Positions 15,475-24,436 of a DNA stretch of 64,000 bases are shown here, piece after piece. The DNA lies in contig NZ_RBCI01000001.1 of the NCBI RefSeq assembly GCF_003628535.1, positions 806,001-870,000 on the forward strand. The letters are read 5' to 3'. A program made the translations under genes and the position numbers. The DNA is from Flavisolibacter nicotianae (lineage in GTDB: Bacteria > Bacteroidota > Bacteroidia > Chitinophagales > Chitinophagaceae). Under the pieces are notes generated by a model, which ran no database searches, had not been told where the DNA came from, and saw only the letters and a program-made list of their open reading frames with translations. How positions within the stretch are numbered: position 1 is the first letter of the stretch; every line of letters begins with the position of its first letter.

Positions 15475-16125
15475 TTATTGCGTTTTTACTTCGGCCAGTG
15501 CGTTTTCCAGTCGCTGCTTTAACGTGTCGTAATCTGTAAAGCCCTGTGCCAGCAGGTAAAATTTCGAAGCACTCACCTGCAGAAATACAGCCGGAGAGCC
15601 TGTCACCCGCAACTGCTTTACCAGTGCAAATTCGTAATAGGCCTTTTGCTTGTATGCTTCGCTTTTCAGCTTTGTATAAAATTCGTCTTCAGGAATGTTG
15701 TACTTCGGCAGGAGGTGGCGGTAAGCTTCTTTGTCAGTTAAATCCCTTCCTTCATAATTCAGGGCATACTGCAGGTCGGCCGCCATTTCCACGGCTCTTT
15801 CCGGCTGGTATTCTTTGAAAATGCACAGTGCAATGGCCGGCATTTCGGACGACGGATACCAGTCCGTTTCATCGGGATGGAAAACATGCCAGAGAAAGTC
15901 CTCGCCGAATTTGGCTCCTGTCAATTCTTCCACCCGCTTGTAGGCGCCTTGAATATACTTTGCCATCGGCGCAAAATGCCGTGGTTGTTCCGGCAGGATC
16001 ATCCCGCCGGAAAAGACTTCAAACTCCAGTTGATCGCTGTACTCTTCGGCGATGCGTGTGATCACTTTGCTGAAGCCATAGCACCAGCCGCAGTAAGCAT
16101 CGTAACAGTAAATGATCTGAACCAT
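15475..16125 (-). CDS. DsbA family thiol oxidoreductase-like protein
   Basis: A 216-residue thioredoxin-fold protein. The active-site motif CGWC follows the first strand (IIYCYDAYCGWCYGFS). The cis-Pro region is VTGSPAVFLQ, and the helical insertion is that of the DsbA/FrnE group. No signal peptide is visible, so it probably acts in the cytoplasm on thiols or as an isomerase-like enzyme. The start codon ATG GTT CAG at 16125 lies within the TCTGAACCATGATT repeat arm, so the first three residues are element-derived. Confidence 0.9.
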   Translation of the reverse strand: MVQIIYCYDAYCGWCYGFSKVITRIAEEYSDQLEFEVFSGGMILPEQPRHFAPMAKYIQGAYKRVEELTGAKFGEDFLWHVFHPDETDWYPSSEMPAIALCIFKEYQPERAVEMAADLQYALNYEGRDLTDKEAYRHLLPKYNIPEDEFYTKLKSEAYKQKAYYEFALVKQLRVTGSPAVFLQVSASKFYLLAQGFTDYDTLKQRLENALAEVKTQ

Positions 16126-16596
16126 GATTTGGGTGGATTTATTGATTTAACGGAAATGGATTTTCTACAAACTTCAAATTCTCCAGCCGTTTGAATTGAA
16201 GGCTGATGCTGCCAAAGTTGATGAGCAGGCCGACCTGAATATTATAGGCTTCCAGGTAGTTTTTTGCTTGCGCCAGGTGAACGTTTTCCAATTGTGTGAT
16301 GGCTTTTAGCTCGACCATGATCTTATCCTCTACAAAAAAGTCAACCCTCCGTTCGCCAATGTTGTAGCCTTTGTAGTAAATAGGCATACTAAACTCTCTT
16401 TTGAAGCGAATGTTTTGCTCCTGTAATTCAATTTCCAGCGCTCGTTGGTAAATGACTTCCTGAAAGCCGTTTCCCAGGGCGGAATGCACTTTCATGGAAG
16501 CACCAATGATCTTTTCTGTGACTTCATGAAATTTATATGTTGCCATAACGATCAGTTTCCTGCTCATCCCAAAATCTCCCCAAATCATGGTTCAGA
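16116..16596. mobile_element. Repeat-bounded element carrying a GxxExxY ORF (TCTGAACCATGATT arms)
   Basis: The left arm (16116-16150) reads TCTGAACCATGATTTGGG then GGATTTATTGATTT. The right arm, on the minus strand from 16596, reads TCTGAACCATGATTTGGG then GAGATTTTGG. The first 18 bases are identical in both arms. The arm lies 3 bases past the polA stop codon at one end and contains the dsbA-like start codon at the other. It encloses one ORF. An ORF-less relative is at 5965-6100. Confidence 0.75.
16139..16546 (-). CDS. GxxExxY family protein
   Basis: Start at ATG 16546 (MATYKFHEVTEKI) gives 135 residues. The family signature is present as GNGFQEVIYQ (G-x2-E-x2-Y), followed by the conserved block RRVDFFVEDKIMVELKAI, which resembles a PD-(D/E)xK nuclease core (Asp, Glu-x-Lys). 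These are lone genes scattered through many genomes. Here it sits between inverted repeat arms, downstream of polA. Catalytic activity is plausible but unproven. A second, divergent member is at 45073. Confidence 0.9.
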   Translation of the reverse strand: MATYKFHEVTEKIIGASMKVHSALGNGFQEVIYQRALEIELQEQNIRFKREFSMPIYYKGYNIGERRVDFFVEDKIMVELKAITQLENVHLAQAKNYLEAYNIQVGLLINFGSISLQFKRLENLKFVENPFPLNQ

Positions 16597-16599
16597 CTT

Positions 16600-19413
16600 T
16601 TAATGCGCCTCCAGCCAATTCTCACCCACACCCACTTCGGCAATGATGGGAATGCCATTGGGTAATGTCATGGCCGATTGCATGCAGTCCAGAATCACCG
16701 GTTTTACCTTTTCCACTTCCTCTTTGATCACATCAAATACCAGTTCATCATGCACCTGCAGGATCATGCGTGACTGAAAGTTATGCTCTTTGAAGGCCTT
16801 GTGAATTTTCACCATCGCCAGCTTGATCATATCGGCGGCCGTTCCCTGGATGGGCGAGTTGATGGCGTTGCGTTCGGCATAGCCACGCACCGTGAAGTTG
16901 GACGAATTGATATCCCGAAGCCAGCGCTTGCGGCCCAGTACCGTTTGCACATAGCCGTGCTCACGGGCATAGTTGATCATCTCGTCCATGTAGCGGGTGA
17001 TGCCGGCAAACTGGATCTTGTAATTGTCAATAATCTCTTTGGCTTCGGTACGACTGATGTTCAGGTTTTCGGCCAGACCAAACGAGCTTTGTCCGTAAAT
17101 GATGCCGAAGTTCACGCTCTTGGCTTTGCGGCGCATTTCCTTGGTCACGGCTTCTTCGGCCACGTTGTACACTTTGGCGGCGGTGGCGGTATGGATGTCC
17201 TTGTTTTGAATAAAGGCCTCGCACATGGCCGGGTCACTGCTGAGGGCCGCCACAATGCGCAACTCGATCTGCGAATAGTCGGCGCTGACCAGCACATGGT
17301 TTTCATCGCGGGGAATAAAGGCCTTGCGAATTTCCCGTCCCCGTTCAGTGCGGATGGGAATGTTTTGCAGGTTGGGATTGTTGCTGGAAAGACGTCCGGT
17401 TACGGCAATGGCCTGCGCATAATTCGTGTGCACTCTTCCCGTCTTTGGATTGATCAGCAGCGGTAGCGAATCCACGTAGGTTGACTTGAGTTTGGTGTAT
17501 TCGCGGTAGGCCAGGATGTCGTCGACGATGGTATATTCCGATGCCAGCTTTCGCAACACGTCTTCACCGGTTGCATACTGGCCTGTTTTCGTTTTCTTGG
17601 CTTTGGGATCGAGCTTTAATTTTTCAAACAGCACTTCGCCCAACTGCTTGGGTGAGCCCAGGTTGAAACGAACGCCGGCGGTCTCATACACTTTTTCTTC
17701 GTGCACACGGGCTTCGGTGTCCAGCACGGTGGAGTATTCATTCAAAAAGTTGGTGTCAATCCGAACGCCTTCAAATTCCATATCGGTGAGCACCGGCACC
17801 AGCGGGTTTTCCACGTCGCAGAAAACGTTTTCCACCTCGTGCTTTTTCAACTGCGGCTCAAAAACGGATTTGAACTGCAGCGTAATGTCGGCATCTTCCA
17901 CGGCGTATTCCTTGATCTTTTCCAGCTCCACATCCCGCATGTTGCCCTGGCCCTTGCCTTTTTTGCCAATGAGTTCTTCAATGTGAACGGGTTCGTAGCC
18001 GAGGTATTTGGCACTGAGCCAGTCCATGTTGCTCTTGCCATCAGGCTCAATAAGGTAATGCGCCAGCATGGTATCGAACAGCTTTCCTTTTATTTCCACA
18101 CCGTACCACTTCAACATCAAAAGGTCGTACTTGATGTTGTGGCCGAGCCACATCTTTTTTTCATCGTTGAACAAATGGCTGAATCGGGCCAGGATGTTTT
18201 TTGTTTCGGCCACATTATCCGGCGGCAGCGGCACGTACCAGCCGTGATGCGGCTTTACACTAAAACTCATACCCACCAGCAACGCATTATTGGCGTCAAG
18301 TCCGGTGGTCTCGGTATCGAACGAGATTTCTGTATGCTGCGCCAGTGCATCCAGCAGTGTTTTAAACTCCCCTTCACTTTCGACTAACTCGTACTCGTGT
18401 TCAACATTGTGGATGTTCTTGCCGGGTTGAACCACATTGTTTTCTTCCTGTACGTCTGCTGTGTCTGCAGATGCGCTGCCAAACAGATCCGTCTGTACAC
18501 CTGCACCCGGTTTCTTTGGTGTGGCAATATCGCCGCCAAAATCATCCCCCAGCAAACGCTTGCCGAGGGTTTTAAATTCCAGTTCGTTGAAGATATCCCG
18601 GAGGCCTTCTTTGTTCCATTCTTTCAGCCCAAAGTCTTCCTCGTGAAATTCTACCGGCACATTGGTAATGATGGTCGCCAGCTTTTTGCTCAGGATTGCT
18701 GCTTCTTTGCCAGCCCGCACCTTCTCGCCCAGGGCGCCTTTGATATTGTCGGCATTGGCCAGGATGTTTTCCAGCGAGCCGTATTCGGTAATCAGCTTGC
18801 ACGCCGTTTTTTGTCCCACGCCGGCAATGCCAGGGATATTGTCCACCGCGTCGCCCATGAGGCCCAAAATGTCAATCACATGGGCCACGTCCGGAATGCA
18901 CCATTTTTCGCAGACTTCTTTTGGACCCATGATCTCCACGTCGCCGCCCTGGTAGCCGGGTTTGTAAATTTTTACCTTGTCGCTTACCAGCTGGCCATAA
19001 TCCTTGTCCGGCGTCACCATGTACACTTCGTAACCGAGTTTCTCGGCCTGCTTGCTCAGTGTGCCGATCACGTCGTCGGCCTCATAGCCGTCGTATTCGA
19101 TGATGGGAATATTCAGGCCACGGATGATGCGCTTGATGTCGGGCACGGCGGCTGAAATATCCTCCGGCGTTTCCTGGCGGTTGGCCTTGTAGTCCACAAA
19201 ATCGGTGTGACGTTCGGTGGGAGCGCCGGTGTCGAAGCACACGGCCATGTGTGTGGGTTTTTGATTGTTGATTAACTCCAGGAGTGTATTGGTAAACCCG
19301 AATTGGGCGTTGGTATTTTTTCCTTTCGAGGTGATGCGCGGATTGCGGATCAGTGCATAATAAGCCCGGAAGATCAGGGCATAGGCATCGAGCAAAAACA
19401 AGCGTTTGTCCAT
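16600..19413 (-). CDS. polA: DNA polymerase I
   Basis: A 937-residue protein with all three domains. The 5'-3' exonuclease is at residues 1-290 (LFLLDAYALIFRAYYAL; EADDVIGTLSKQ). The 3'-5' proofreading domain from about 350 keeps its catalytic acids (SFDTETTGLD). The polymerase domain has motif A (SADYSQIELR), motif B (RRKAKSVNFGIIYG) and motif C (QVHDELVF). It fills gaps in excision repair and removes RNA primers. It lies near uvrB and recA but in separate transcripts. Its stop codon is followed within 3 bases by the repeat-element arm. Confidence 0.98.
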   Translation of the reverse strand: MDKRLFLLDAYALIFRAYYALIRNPRITSKGKNTNAQFGFTNTLLELINNQKPTHMAVCFDTGAPTERHTDFVDYKANRQETPEDISAAVPDIKRIIRGLNIPIIEYDGYEADDVIGTLSKQAEKLGYEVYMVTPDKDYGQLVSDKVKIYKPGYQGGDVEIMGPKEVCEKWCIPDVAHVIDILGLMGDAVDNIPGIAGVGQKTACKLITEYGSLENILANADNIKGALGEKVRAGKEAAILSKKLATIITNVPVEFHEEDFGLKEWNKEGLRDIFNELEFKTLGKRLLGDDFGGDIATPKKPGAGVQTDLFGSASADTADVQEENNVVQPGKNIHNVEHEYELVESEGEFKTLLDALAQHTEISFDTETTGLDANNALLVGMSFSVKPHHGWYVPLPPDNVAETKNILARFSHLFNDEKKMWLGHNIKYDLLMLKWYGVEIKGKLFDTMLAHYLIEPDGKSNMDWLSAKYLGYEPVHIEELIGKKGKGQGNMRDVELEKIKEYAVEDADITLQFKSVFEPQLKKHEVENVFCDVENPLVPVLTDMEFEGVRIDTNFLNEYSTVLDTEARVHEEKVYETAGVRFNLGSPKQLGEVLFEKLKLDPKAKKTKTGQYATGEDVLRKLASEYTIVDDILAYREYTKLKSTYVDSLPLLINPKTGRVHTNYAQAIAVTGRLSSNNPNLQNIPIRTERGREIRKAFIPRDENHVLVSADYSQIELRIVAALSSDPAMCEAFIQNKDIHTATAAKVYNVAEEAVTKEMRRKAKSVNFGIIYGQSSFGLAENLNISRTEAKEIIDNYKIQFAGITRYMDEMINYAREHGYVQTVLGRKRWLRDINSSNFTVRGYAERNAINSPIQGTAADMIKLAMVKIHKAFKEHNFQSRMILQVHDELVFDVIKEEVEKVKPVILDCMQSAMTLPNGIPIIAEVGVGENWLEAH

Positions 19414-19459
19414 AGCTCACGAAGGTAGGCCATAGACGGTTTTGTTGGGCTGTAACAAA

Positions 19460-19492
19460 AAAGCAGATCCCGCCTCTCGCGGGATCTGCTTT
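19460..19492 (-). terminator. Terminator of the small membrane protein gene
   Basis: AAAGCAGATCCCGC pairs with GCGGGATCTGCTTT over a 5-base loop. Read on the minus strand it ends in a run of six T, 23 bases past the stop at 19515. Confidence 0.9.
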
Positions 19493-19514
19493 GGGGTGTT
19501 GGTTGGTGCCGGAT

Positions 19515-19712
19515 TTACTTCAGCACGGTGTTGTTTTCAGGTTGGGCAACGGCACTGTTTTCACTGGTAACGGTGGTTGACAGCGTGGATGTTTTTCCCG
19601 CTTTCAAAAAAGAAGCACTGCTTCCTTCCTTGCTAACAAAATTCAGGTAAAGCGCTACAAACAGCAGCGAAAACGAAAAGACATAAAGAAGCTTGGTGGC
19701 GATTTTCTTCAT
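19515..19712 (-). CDS. Small single-helix membrane protein
   Basis: A 65-residue protein with a basic start (MKKIATK), one hydrophobic segment at about residues 8-25 and a Ser/Thr/Ala-rich, polar remainder. It may be a membrane-anchored or exported small protein. I recognise no family. Support for a real gene comes from the strong terminator just downstream and a TACTTTCG box (19734-19741 on the minus strand) one base off the -7 consensus, 22 bases before the start. Confidence 0.6.
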   Translation of the reverse strand: MKKIATKLLYVFSFSLLFVALYLNFVSKEGSSASFLKAGKTSTLSTTVTSENSAVAQPENNTVLK

Positions 19713-19925
19713 ACAATACGGATTAATGAAATACGAAAGTAAATCGTCAGGAGCAGTCTCACAAGCGCAAGACTACGGAAGTTCGATGCGTAGATGTACG
19801 AAAAGCGTTTAGCCGCGAGACAGGAAACGTTAAAAGTGACAAGAATAAACGCAGTGTGCGGTTTTGCTTTCCCACCGCGGCTTCTCCAACCCGTGAACAA
19901 GTGAACCTGTAAAGTTTCTACTGTC

Positions 19926-21959
19926 TCACGTCTTCATTCCTTCCAGCTTTTTCTGCATCGAGAACATCTCATCCCGCAGGCGGGCCGCTTCCATAAAATC
20001 CATATCGCGGGCCGCTTTTTCCATTTCCTTTTTCGTGGAAGCGATCTTCTTCTCCAGTTGCGGAATGGTGGTGTACTCGGCTCCGTCTTCGGCTGCTTTG
20101 GATGTCGGGATTTCATCCACGGCAAACGGCGAGTCGGGGTCGTAACCTTTGATATCCAGCACGGAGGTTTGGCCCATGATCTGTTCGATGGATTTTTTCA
20201 CCGTGGTTGGAATAATGCCGTGTTTGGTATTGTAGGCCAGTTGCTTTTCCCGCCGCCGGTTGGTTTCGTCGATGGTGCGCTGCATGCTTTCGGTCATCTG
20301 GTCGGCATAGAAGATCACCAGGCCTTCCGCATTGCGGGCCGCACGGCCGGCGGTCTGTGTCAGCGAACGTTCGTTGCGTAAAAAACCTTCCTTGTCGGCG
20401 TCGAGGATGGCCACCAGCGAAACTTCGGGTAAATCCAATCCTTCCCGCAGCAGGTTCACGCCTACCAGCACATCGATCTTTCCCAGCCGCAGGTCACGCA
20501 AAATCACCACCCGTTCCAGGGCATCGATATCGCTGTGAATGTATCTCGATTTGATGTCGATCCGTTTGAGGTATTTATCCATTTCTTCGGCCATGCGCTT
20601 GGTCAGCGTGGTCACCAGCACGCGGTCGCCTTTTTTCACCCGCTTGTCAATTTCATCCAACAGGTCATCAATCTGGTTCACGCTGGGCCGCACATCGATC
20701 GGCGGTTCCAGCAGGCCGGTTGGCCGCACCACCTGCTCGACCACCACGCCGCCGGTTGTTTCCAGCTCGTAGTCGCCGGGGGTGGCACTGACAAACACCA
20801 CCTGGTTCAGCAGGTTTTCAAACTCGTGAAAGTTCAGCGGACGGTTGTCCAGCGCCGATGGCAGACGGAAACCGTAATCCACCAGTGTCATTTTGCGGCT
20901 GCGGTCACCACCGTACATGCCGCTTACCTGCGGAACGGTCTGGTGGCTTTCGTCGATCACGCAGAGAAAATCTTTCGGAAAATAATCCAGTAAACAAAAT
21001 GGTCTTGTACCGGGCTGCCGCCGGTCGAAAAAGCGGGAATAGTTTTCAATCCCGTTACAGAAACCCAGCTCCCGTATCATCTCCAGGTCGTAGTCGACCC
21101 GTTCTTTCAGGCGCTGCGCTTCGATGAACTTGCCCACGCCCTTGAAATAATCCACCTGCGCAGCCATCTCGTCCTGGATCTCGTAAAGCACATTCTGGAT
21201 CATGTCCTTTGGCGCCACGTAAAGATTGGCCGGGAAGATGGCAGCGTTATCCAGTTTCCCGATCCGTTTGCCGTTCTGCACGTCGATGCTTTCAATTTCC
21301 TCGATCTCGTCGCCAAAGAAGGTCACCCGGTAACCAAAATCAACATAGGGCAGGTTGATGTCCACCGTGTCGCCTTTGACGCGAAACGTGCCACGGTTAA
21401 ATTCGATCGACGTCCGGTTATAGAGCGAATTCACCAGTGCATGCAAAAAGCCTTGCCGGGACATCACATCGCCCTTGGCGATACGAATGATCCCGCTTTC
21501 GTAATCGGTGGGATTTCCCATACCGTAGATACAGCTGACGGAAGCCACCACGATGATATCCCGTCGTCCCGACAGCAACGACGTCGTTGCACGAAGCCGG
21601 AGCTTGTCCAGTTCCTCGTTGATATTCAGATCTTTTTCAATGTACGTATCAGTTGTAGGCAGGTAAGCTTCGGGCTGGTAATAGTCATAGTAGGAAACAA
21701 AATATTCCACCGCGTTGTTCGGGAAGAATTGTTTGAATTCCCCGTAGAGTTGCGCCACCAGCGTCTTGTTGTGCGTCAGCACCAAGGTTGGCTTTTGCAC
21801 ATTCTGAATGACGTTGGCCATGGTAAAGGTTTTACCCGAGCCGGTAACCCCCAGCAAAACCTGGTGCTTTTCGCCACGCAAAACGCCTTCGGTCAGTTCC
21901 TGTATAGCAACCGGCTGATCGCCTGCGGGCTTGTATGGAGCCTGTAGTTGAAATCCCAT
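19926..21959 (-). CDS. uvrB: Excinuclease ABC subunit B
   Basis: A 677-residue protein of normal UvrB length. Walker A GVTGSGKT lies near residue 40 and the beta-hairpin that clamps damaged DNA is at EYFVSYYDYYQPEAY. The helicase motifs VSATPG, VGVNLLREGLDLPEV and QTAGRAARN follow. The C-terminal UVR motif (residues about 635-670; EKAARDMDFMEAARLRDEM) binds UvrC. It verifies lesions in nucleotide excision repair. A perfect TAnnTTTG box ends about 12 bases before the start codon, so the leader is very short. Confidence 0.98.
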   Translation of the reverse strand: MGFQLQAPYKPAGDQPVAIQELTEGVLRGEKHQVLLGVTGSGKTFTMANVIQNVQKPTLVLTHNKTLVAQLYGEFKQFFPNNAVEYFVSYYDYYQPEAYLPTTDTYIEKDLNINEELDKLRLRATTSLLSGRRDIIVVASVSCIYGMGNPTDYESGIIRIAKGDVMSRQGFLHALVNSLYNRTSIEFNRGTFRVKGDTVDINLPYVDFGYRVTFFGDEIEEIESIDVQNGKRIGKLDNAAIFPANLYVAPKDMIQNVLYEIQDEMAAQVDYFKGVGKFIEAQRLKERVDYDLEMIRELGFCNGIENYSRFFDRRQPGTRPFCLLDYFPKDFLCVIDESHQTVPQVSGMYGGDRSRKMTLVDYGFRLPSALDNRPLNFHEFENLLNQVVFVSATPGDYELETTGGVVVEQVVRPTGLLEPPIDVRPSVNQIDDLLDEIDKRVKKGDRVLVTTLTKRMAEEMDKYLKRIDIKSRYIHSDIDALERVVILRDLRLGKIDVLVGVNLLREGLDLPEVSLVAILDADKEGFLRNERSLTQTAGRAARNAEGLVIFYADQMTESMQRTIDETNRRREKQLAYNTKHGIIPTTVKKSIEQIMGQTSVLDIKGYDPDSPFAVDEIPTSKAAEDGAEYTTIPQLEKKIASTKKEMEKAARDMDFMEAARLRDEMFSMQKKLEGMKT

Positions 21960-21970
21960 TGTGAAGTGTT

Positions 21971-21978
21971 CAAATTTA
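21971..21978 (-). promoter_or_regulatory. Candidate -7 box of uvrB
   Basis: The plus-strand CAAATTTA reads TAAATTTG on the minus strand, an exact TAnnTTTG match. It implies a transcription start about 5 bases before the ATG. No clear -33 element is visible. Confidence 0.45.
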
Positions 21979-22365
21979 CGAAAGAGTTAGCCGCGGCGGG
22001 GGCCGGATTTGCTAAGCTTTTGTCATAACTGTGCGGCTGTATTTTCCCATCCGGACCGCTTTTTCTCCCGCCGAACTGCTTTCATTAACCGTCAAATAAA
22101 CATGTATTAAAAATAAATAAAATTCATGGGCGCCTTTTTCTTGACAATACGCAAAAAATTCCTTGCAGTGTCTTCTTGTTTTCCGCCAATCACCGTTGTG
22201 GTTTTCTTTGGCAAAGCGTTTGTTTTACTATCTGCAGTTGTACCGGGAAACACTGTAGCCCTGAAGAATGAACCACTGACGAGAACTGATTTTTCCTGGA
22301 AAACCACCCGTACCTAATGAAGATGGCACTCTGCCAGTAAGCAACGCTAACAATAGCCGTACATA
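21979..22365. other. Intergenic region between uvrB and the recA terminator
   Basis: About 390 bases without a gene I can support. A 63-codon frame on the plus strand (22126-22317) has one hydrophobic stretch but no terminator, no recognised homologue and no promoter box, so I leave it out. Nothing else stands out. Confidence 0.5.
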
Positions 22366-22394
22366 AAAAATCCCGCTTTATCTGCGGGATTTTT
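22366..22394 (-). terminator. recA terminator
   Basis: AAAAATCCCGC and GCGGGATTTTT form a perfect 11-bp stem around a 7-base loop, 20 bases past the recA stop on the minus strand. Confidence 0.92.
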
Positions 22395-22413
22395 CGTTCA
22401 ATAACGTATCAAC

Positions 22414-23415
22414 TTAAGCTGCCTGCAGATCGCTGATCTTTTCGCGGATCTTTGTTTCCAGTTCGTTCGACAGTTCAGGATTGTCTTTCAGCAACTGCTT
22501 TACTGCTTCACGGCCCTGGCCCAGTTTGTTGTCGTTGTAGCTAAACCAGCTACCGCTTTTGTTGATGATGCCCATTTCCACACCCATGTCGAGGATCTCG
22601 CCAATCTTGGAGATACCTTCTCCAAACACGAGGTCGAATTCGGCGGTGCGGAAGGGAGGTGCCACCTTGTTCTTCACCACTTTCACCTTCACGCGGTTAC
22701 CGATCGCTTCGTCACCATCCTTAATCTGCGTCATACGACGGATATCGAGACGAACGGAAGCATAGAACTTCAGGGCATTACCACCGGTGGTTGTTTCGGG
22801 GTTACCGAACATCACACCGATCTTTTCACGCAACTGGTTGATGAAAATACAGATCGTGTTTGTCTTAGAAATGGTGGCGGTCAGCTTTCGCAGGGCCTGC
22901 GACATCAAACGGGCTTGCAAACCCATTTTGCTGTCGCCCATTTCACCTTCCAGTTCGCCCTTCGGCACCAGTGCCGCTACAGAGTCGATCACGACAACGT
23001 CCAGCGCACCGGAAAGAATCAGGCGGTCGGCAATTTCAAGGGCCTGCTCACCGTAGTCGGGTTGAGAGATCAGTAAGTTATCGATGTCAACGCCCAGCTT
23101 TTGTGCATAGGCACTGTCGAATGCGTGTTCGGCGTCGATGATCGCACACATGCCACCTTTCTTTTGTGCTTCGGCAATCACATGCGTGGCAATGGTGGTT
23201 TTACCGGAGCTTTCCGGACCGTAGATCTCGACCACGCGGCCACGGGGCAAACCACCAATTCCAAGTGCCGCATCCAGGCCGATTGAGCCGGTGGAAACCA
23301 CTTCCTGCGTTTGCTCGGCACGTTCGTTCATCATCATCACACTGCCTTTGCCAAAGTCCTTGTCAATTTTATCAATGGTTAGTTTCAGTGCTTTTAATTT
23401 TTCAGCGTTTGACAT
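22414..23415 (-). CDS. recA: Recombinase RecA
   Basis: A 333-residue protein. Walker [10 protein letters not shown] is near residue 65, Walker B is in [11 protein letters not shown], and the MAW-type loop and L2 region are at [17 protein letters not shown]. The C-terminus ends without a long acidic tail, as in other Bacteroidota. It forms nucleoprotein filaments for homologous recombination and stimulates LexA-type cleavage where present. The 300 bases upstream show a TAACTTTA box (one mismatch) but no SOS box I can recognise. Transcribed alone. Confidence 0.99.
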   Translation of the reverse strand: MSNAEKLKALKLTIDKIDKDFGKGSVMMMNERAEQTQEVVSTGSIGLDAALGIGGLPRGRVVEIYGPESSGKTTIATHVIAEAQKKGGMCAIIDAEHAFDSAYAQKLGVDIDNLLISQPDYGEQALEIADRLILSGALDVVVIDSVAALVPKGELEGEMGDSKMGLQARLMSQALRKLTATISKTNTICIFINQLREKIGVMFGNPETTTGGNALKFYASVRLDIRRMTQIKDGDEAIGNRVKVKVVKNKVAPPFRTAEFDLVFGEGISKIGEILDMGVEMGIINKSGSWFSYNDNKLGQGREAVKQLLKDNPELSNELETKIREKISDLQAA

Positions 23416-23667
23416 GTTTCTGATTTTGATTTTTGTGAGTAGATGGTGATTTAAAGTTAGGCTTTTTCACCAGCCATCCGGAATTTTTAATTGAGGTGTA
23501 AAGCTAATGATTTTAGCAAAAAGCGCAGGAAATATTTGCCTGTTTTATCGCTAAGAATAGGTTAAAGAAACAGGTGCCTTTTTTCGTTTGGCAGGCTTTG
23601 CATCGGGGCGGCAAACAGCTCCTGTACGCATCACCTTCCCTTCCCTTTTTCAGACCGTTGCAGCCAC

Positions 23668-23697
23668 TTTCCCGCGAAGCAAATGACAGTATCTTTG
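23668..23697 (+). promoter_or_regulatory. Candidate promoter of the DUF4920 gene
   Basis: TATCTTTG at 23690-23697 is an exact TAnnTTTG -7 box. A near-consensus -33 element TTTC at 23668 lies 18 bases upstream. The start codon follows 21 bases later. Confidence 0.55.
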
Positions 23698-23718
23698 GTT
23701 GCCTAAATCAAGACGTGC

Positions 23719-24189
23719 ATGAAAAAACTTCTCTTCGCTTCTGCGCTGTTCCTGGCCCTCGGCGCGGCAGCCCAAACCAAAGAAAAAATCCCCGCTGCCA
23801 GGGGTGTGGTGTACGGCGCAGTGGCCGGTGAAAATGCGCCGGCAGCACCGGATGAACTCGCGGCTAAACTGGTGAACAACCAATACGAAGGCCAGCTCAA
23901 AGCCAAAGTGGTGGATGTGTGCAAAGCCGAAGGCTGCTGGCTTAAAGTGCAGCGCAAAGACGGCACGGCCATGATGGTAAGGGCCAGGGATCACGCCTTC
24001 CTGCTGCCGGAAAACATCGTGGGCAAAACCGTGCTGATTGAAGGCAGCGCCACCGTGAAGGAAACCTCCGAAGCCATGCGCCGGCACTACGCCGAAGACG
24101 CCGGTAAATCAAAGGAGGAAATCGCCAAAATCAAGGGGCCGGAAAGGGACATCCAGTTTTCCGCCAAGGGCGTCAAAGTACTGGATTGA
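23719..24189 (+). CDS. Secreted DUF4920 protein
   Basis: A 156-residue protein with signal peptide MKKLLFASALFLALGAAAQ. The mature part is a DUF4920 domain: AKVVDVCKAEGCWLKVQRKD contains the two conserved Cys, then IVGKTVLIEGSATVKE and the C-terminal FSAKGVKVLD. The family looks like an OB-fold domain confined mainly to Bacteroidota and related phyla; the Cys pair could bind metal or form a disulfide. Role unknown. It is followed by a repeat element rather than a terminator. Confidence 0.88.
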   Translation: MKKLLFASALFLALGAAAQTKEKIPAARGVVYGAVAGENAPAAPDELAAKLVNNQYEGQLKAKVVDVCKAEGCWLKVQRKDGTAMMVRARDHAFLLPENIVGKTVLIEGSATVKETSEAMRRHYAEDAGKSKEEIAKIKGPERDIQFSAKGVKVLD

Positions 24190-24204
24190 TACCCGCACAA
24201 AACC

Positions 24205-24320
24205 TATTGTGAATAGACAATGGTGAATGGTGACAGAAATGCGTAATGAGCACTCGCTCATTCCACCGCCAACTGCCTGCCAGTAACTCCCCTTTCCTAT
24301 TGCCCATTCACCATTCACCC
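24205..24320. repeat. Inverted 8-nt unit repeat element (GTGAATGG type)
   Basis: The left arm has GTGAATAG and TGGTGAATGGTG, and the right arm has the inverse CCCATTCACCATTCACCC. No ORF or T-run is inside. It is a relative of the element at 10988-11058. Confidence 0.65.
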
Positions 24321-24436
24321 GGTGGGGATTTTCTTTTTCATTTCCCCAGATCGCTGCGTTTTTGCGCAGCATTTCTTCCAGCGCTCCGCCCGGCTGCTTA
24401 TGGCATGGAATTTTTCCTTTTGTATAAAAAGAGAGC

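Noticed and set aside
22126-22317. 63-codon frame with a hydrophobic segment between uvrB and recA
   Set aside because: No promoter box, terminator or recognisable family; too weak to list as a gene.
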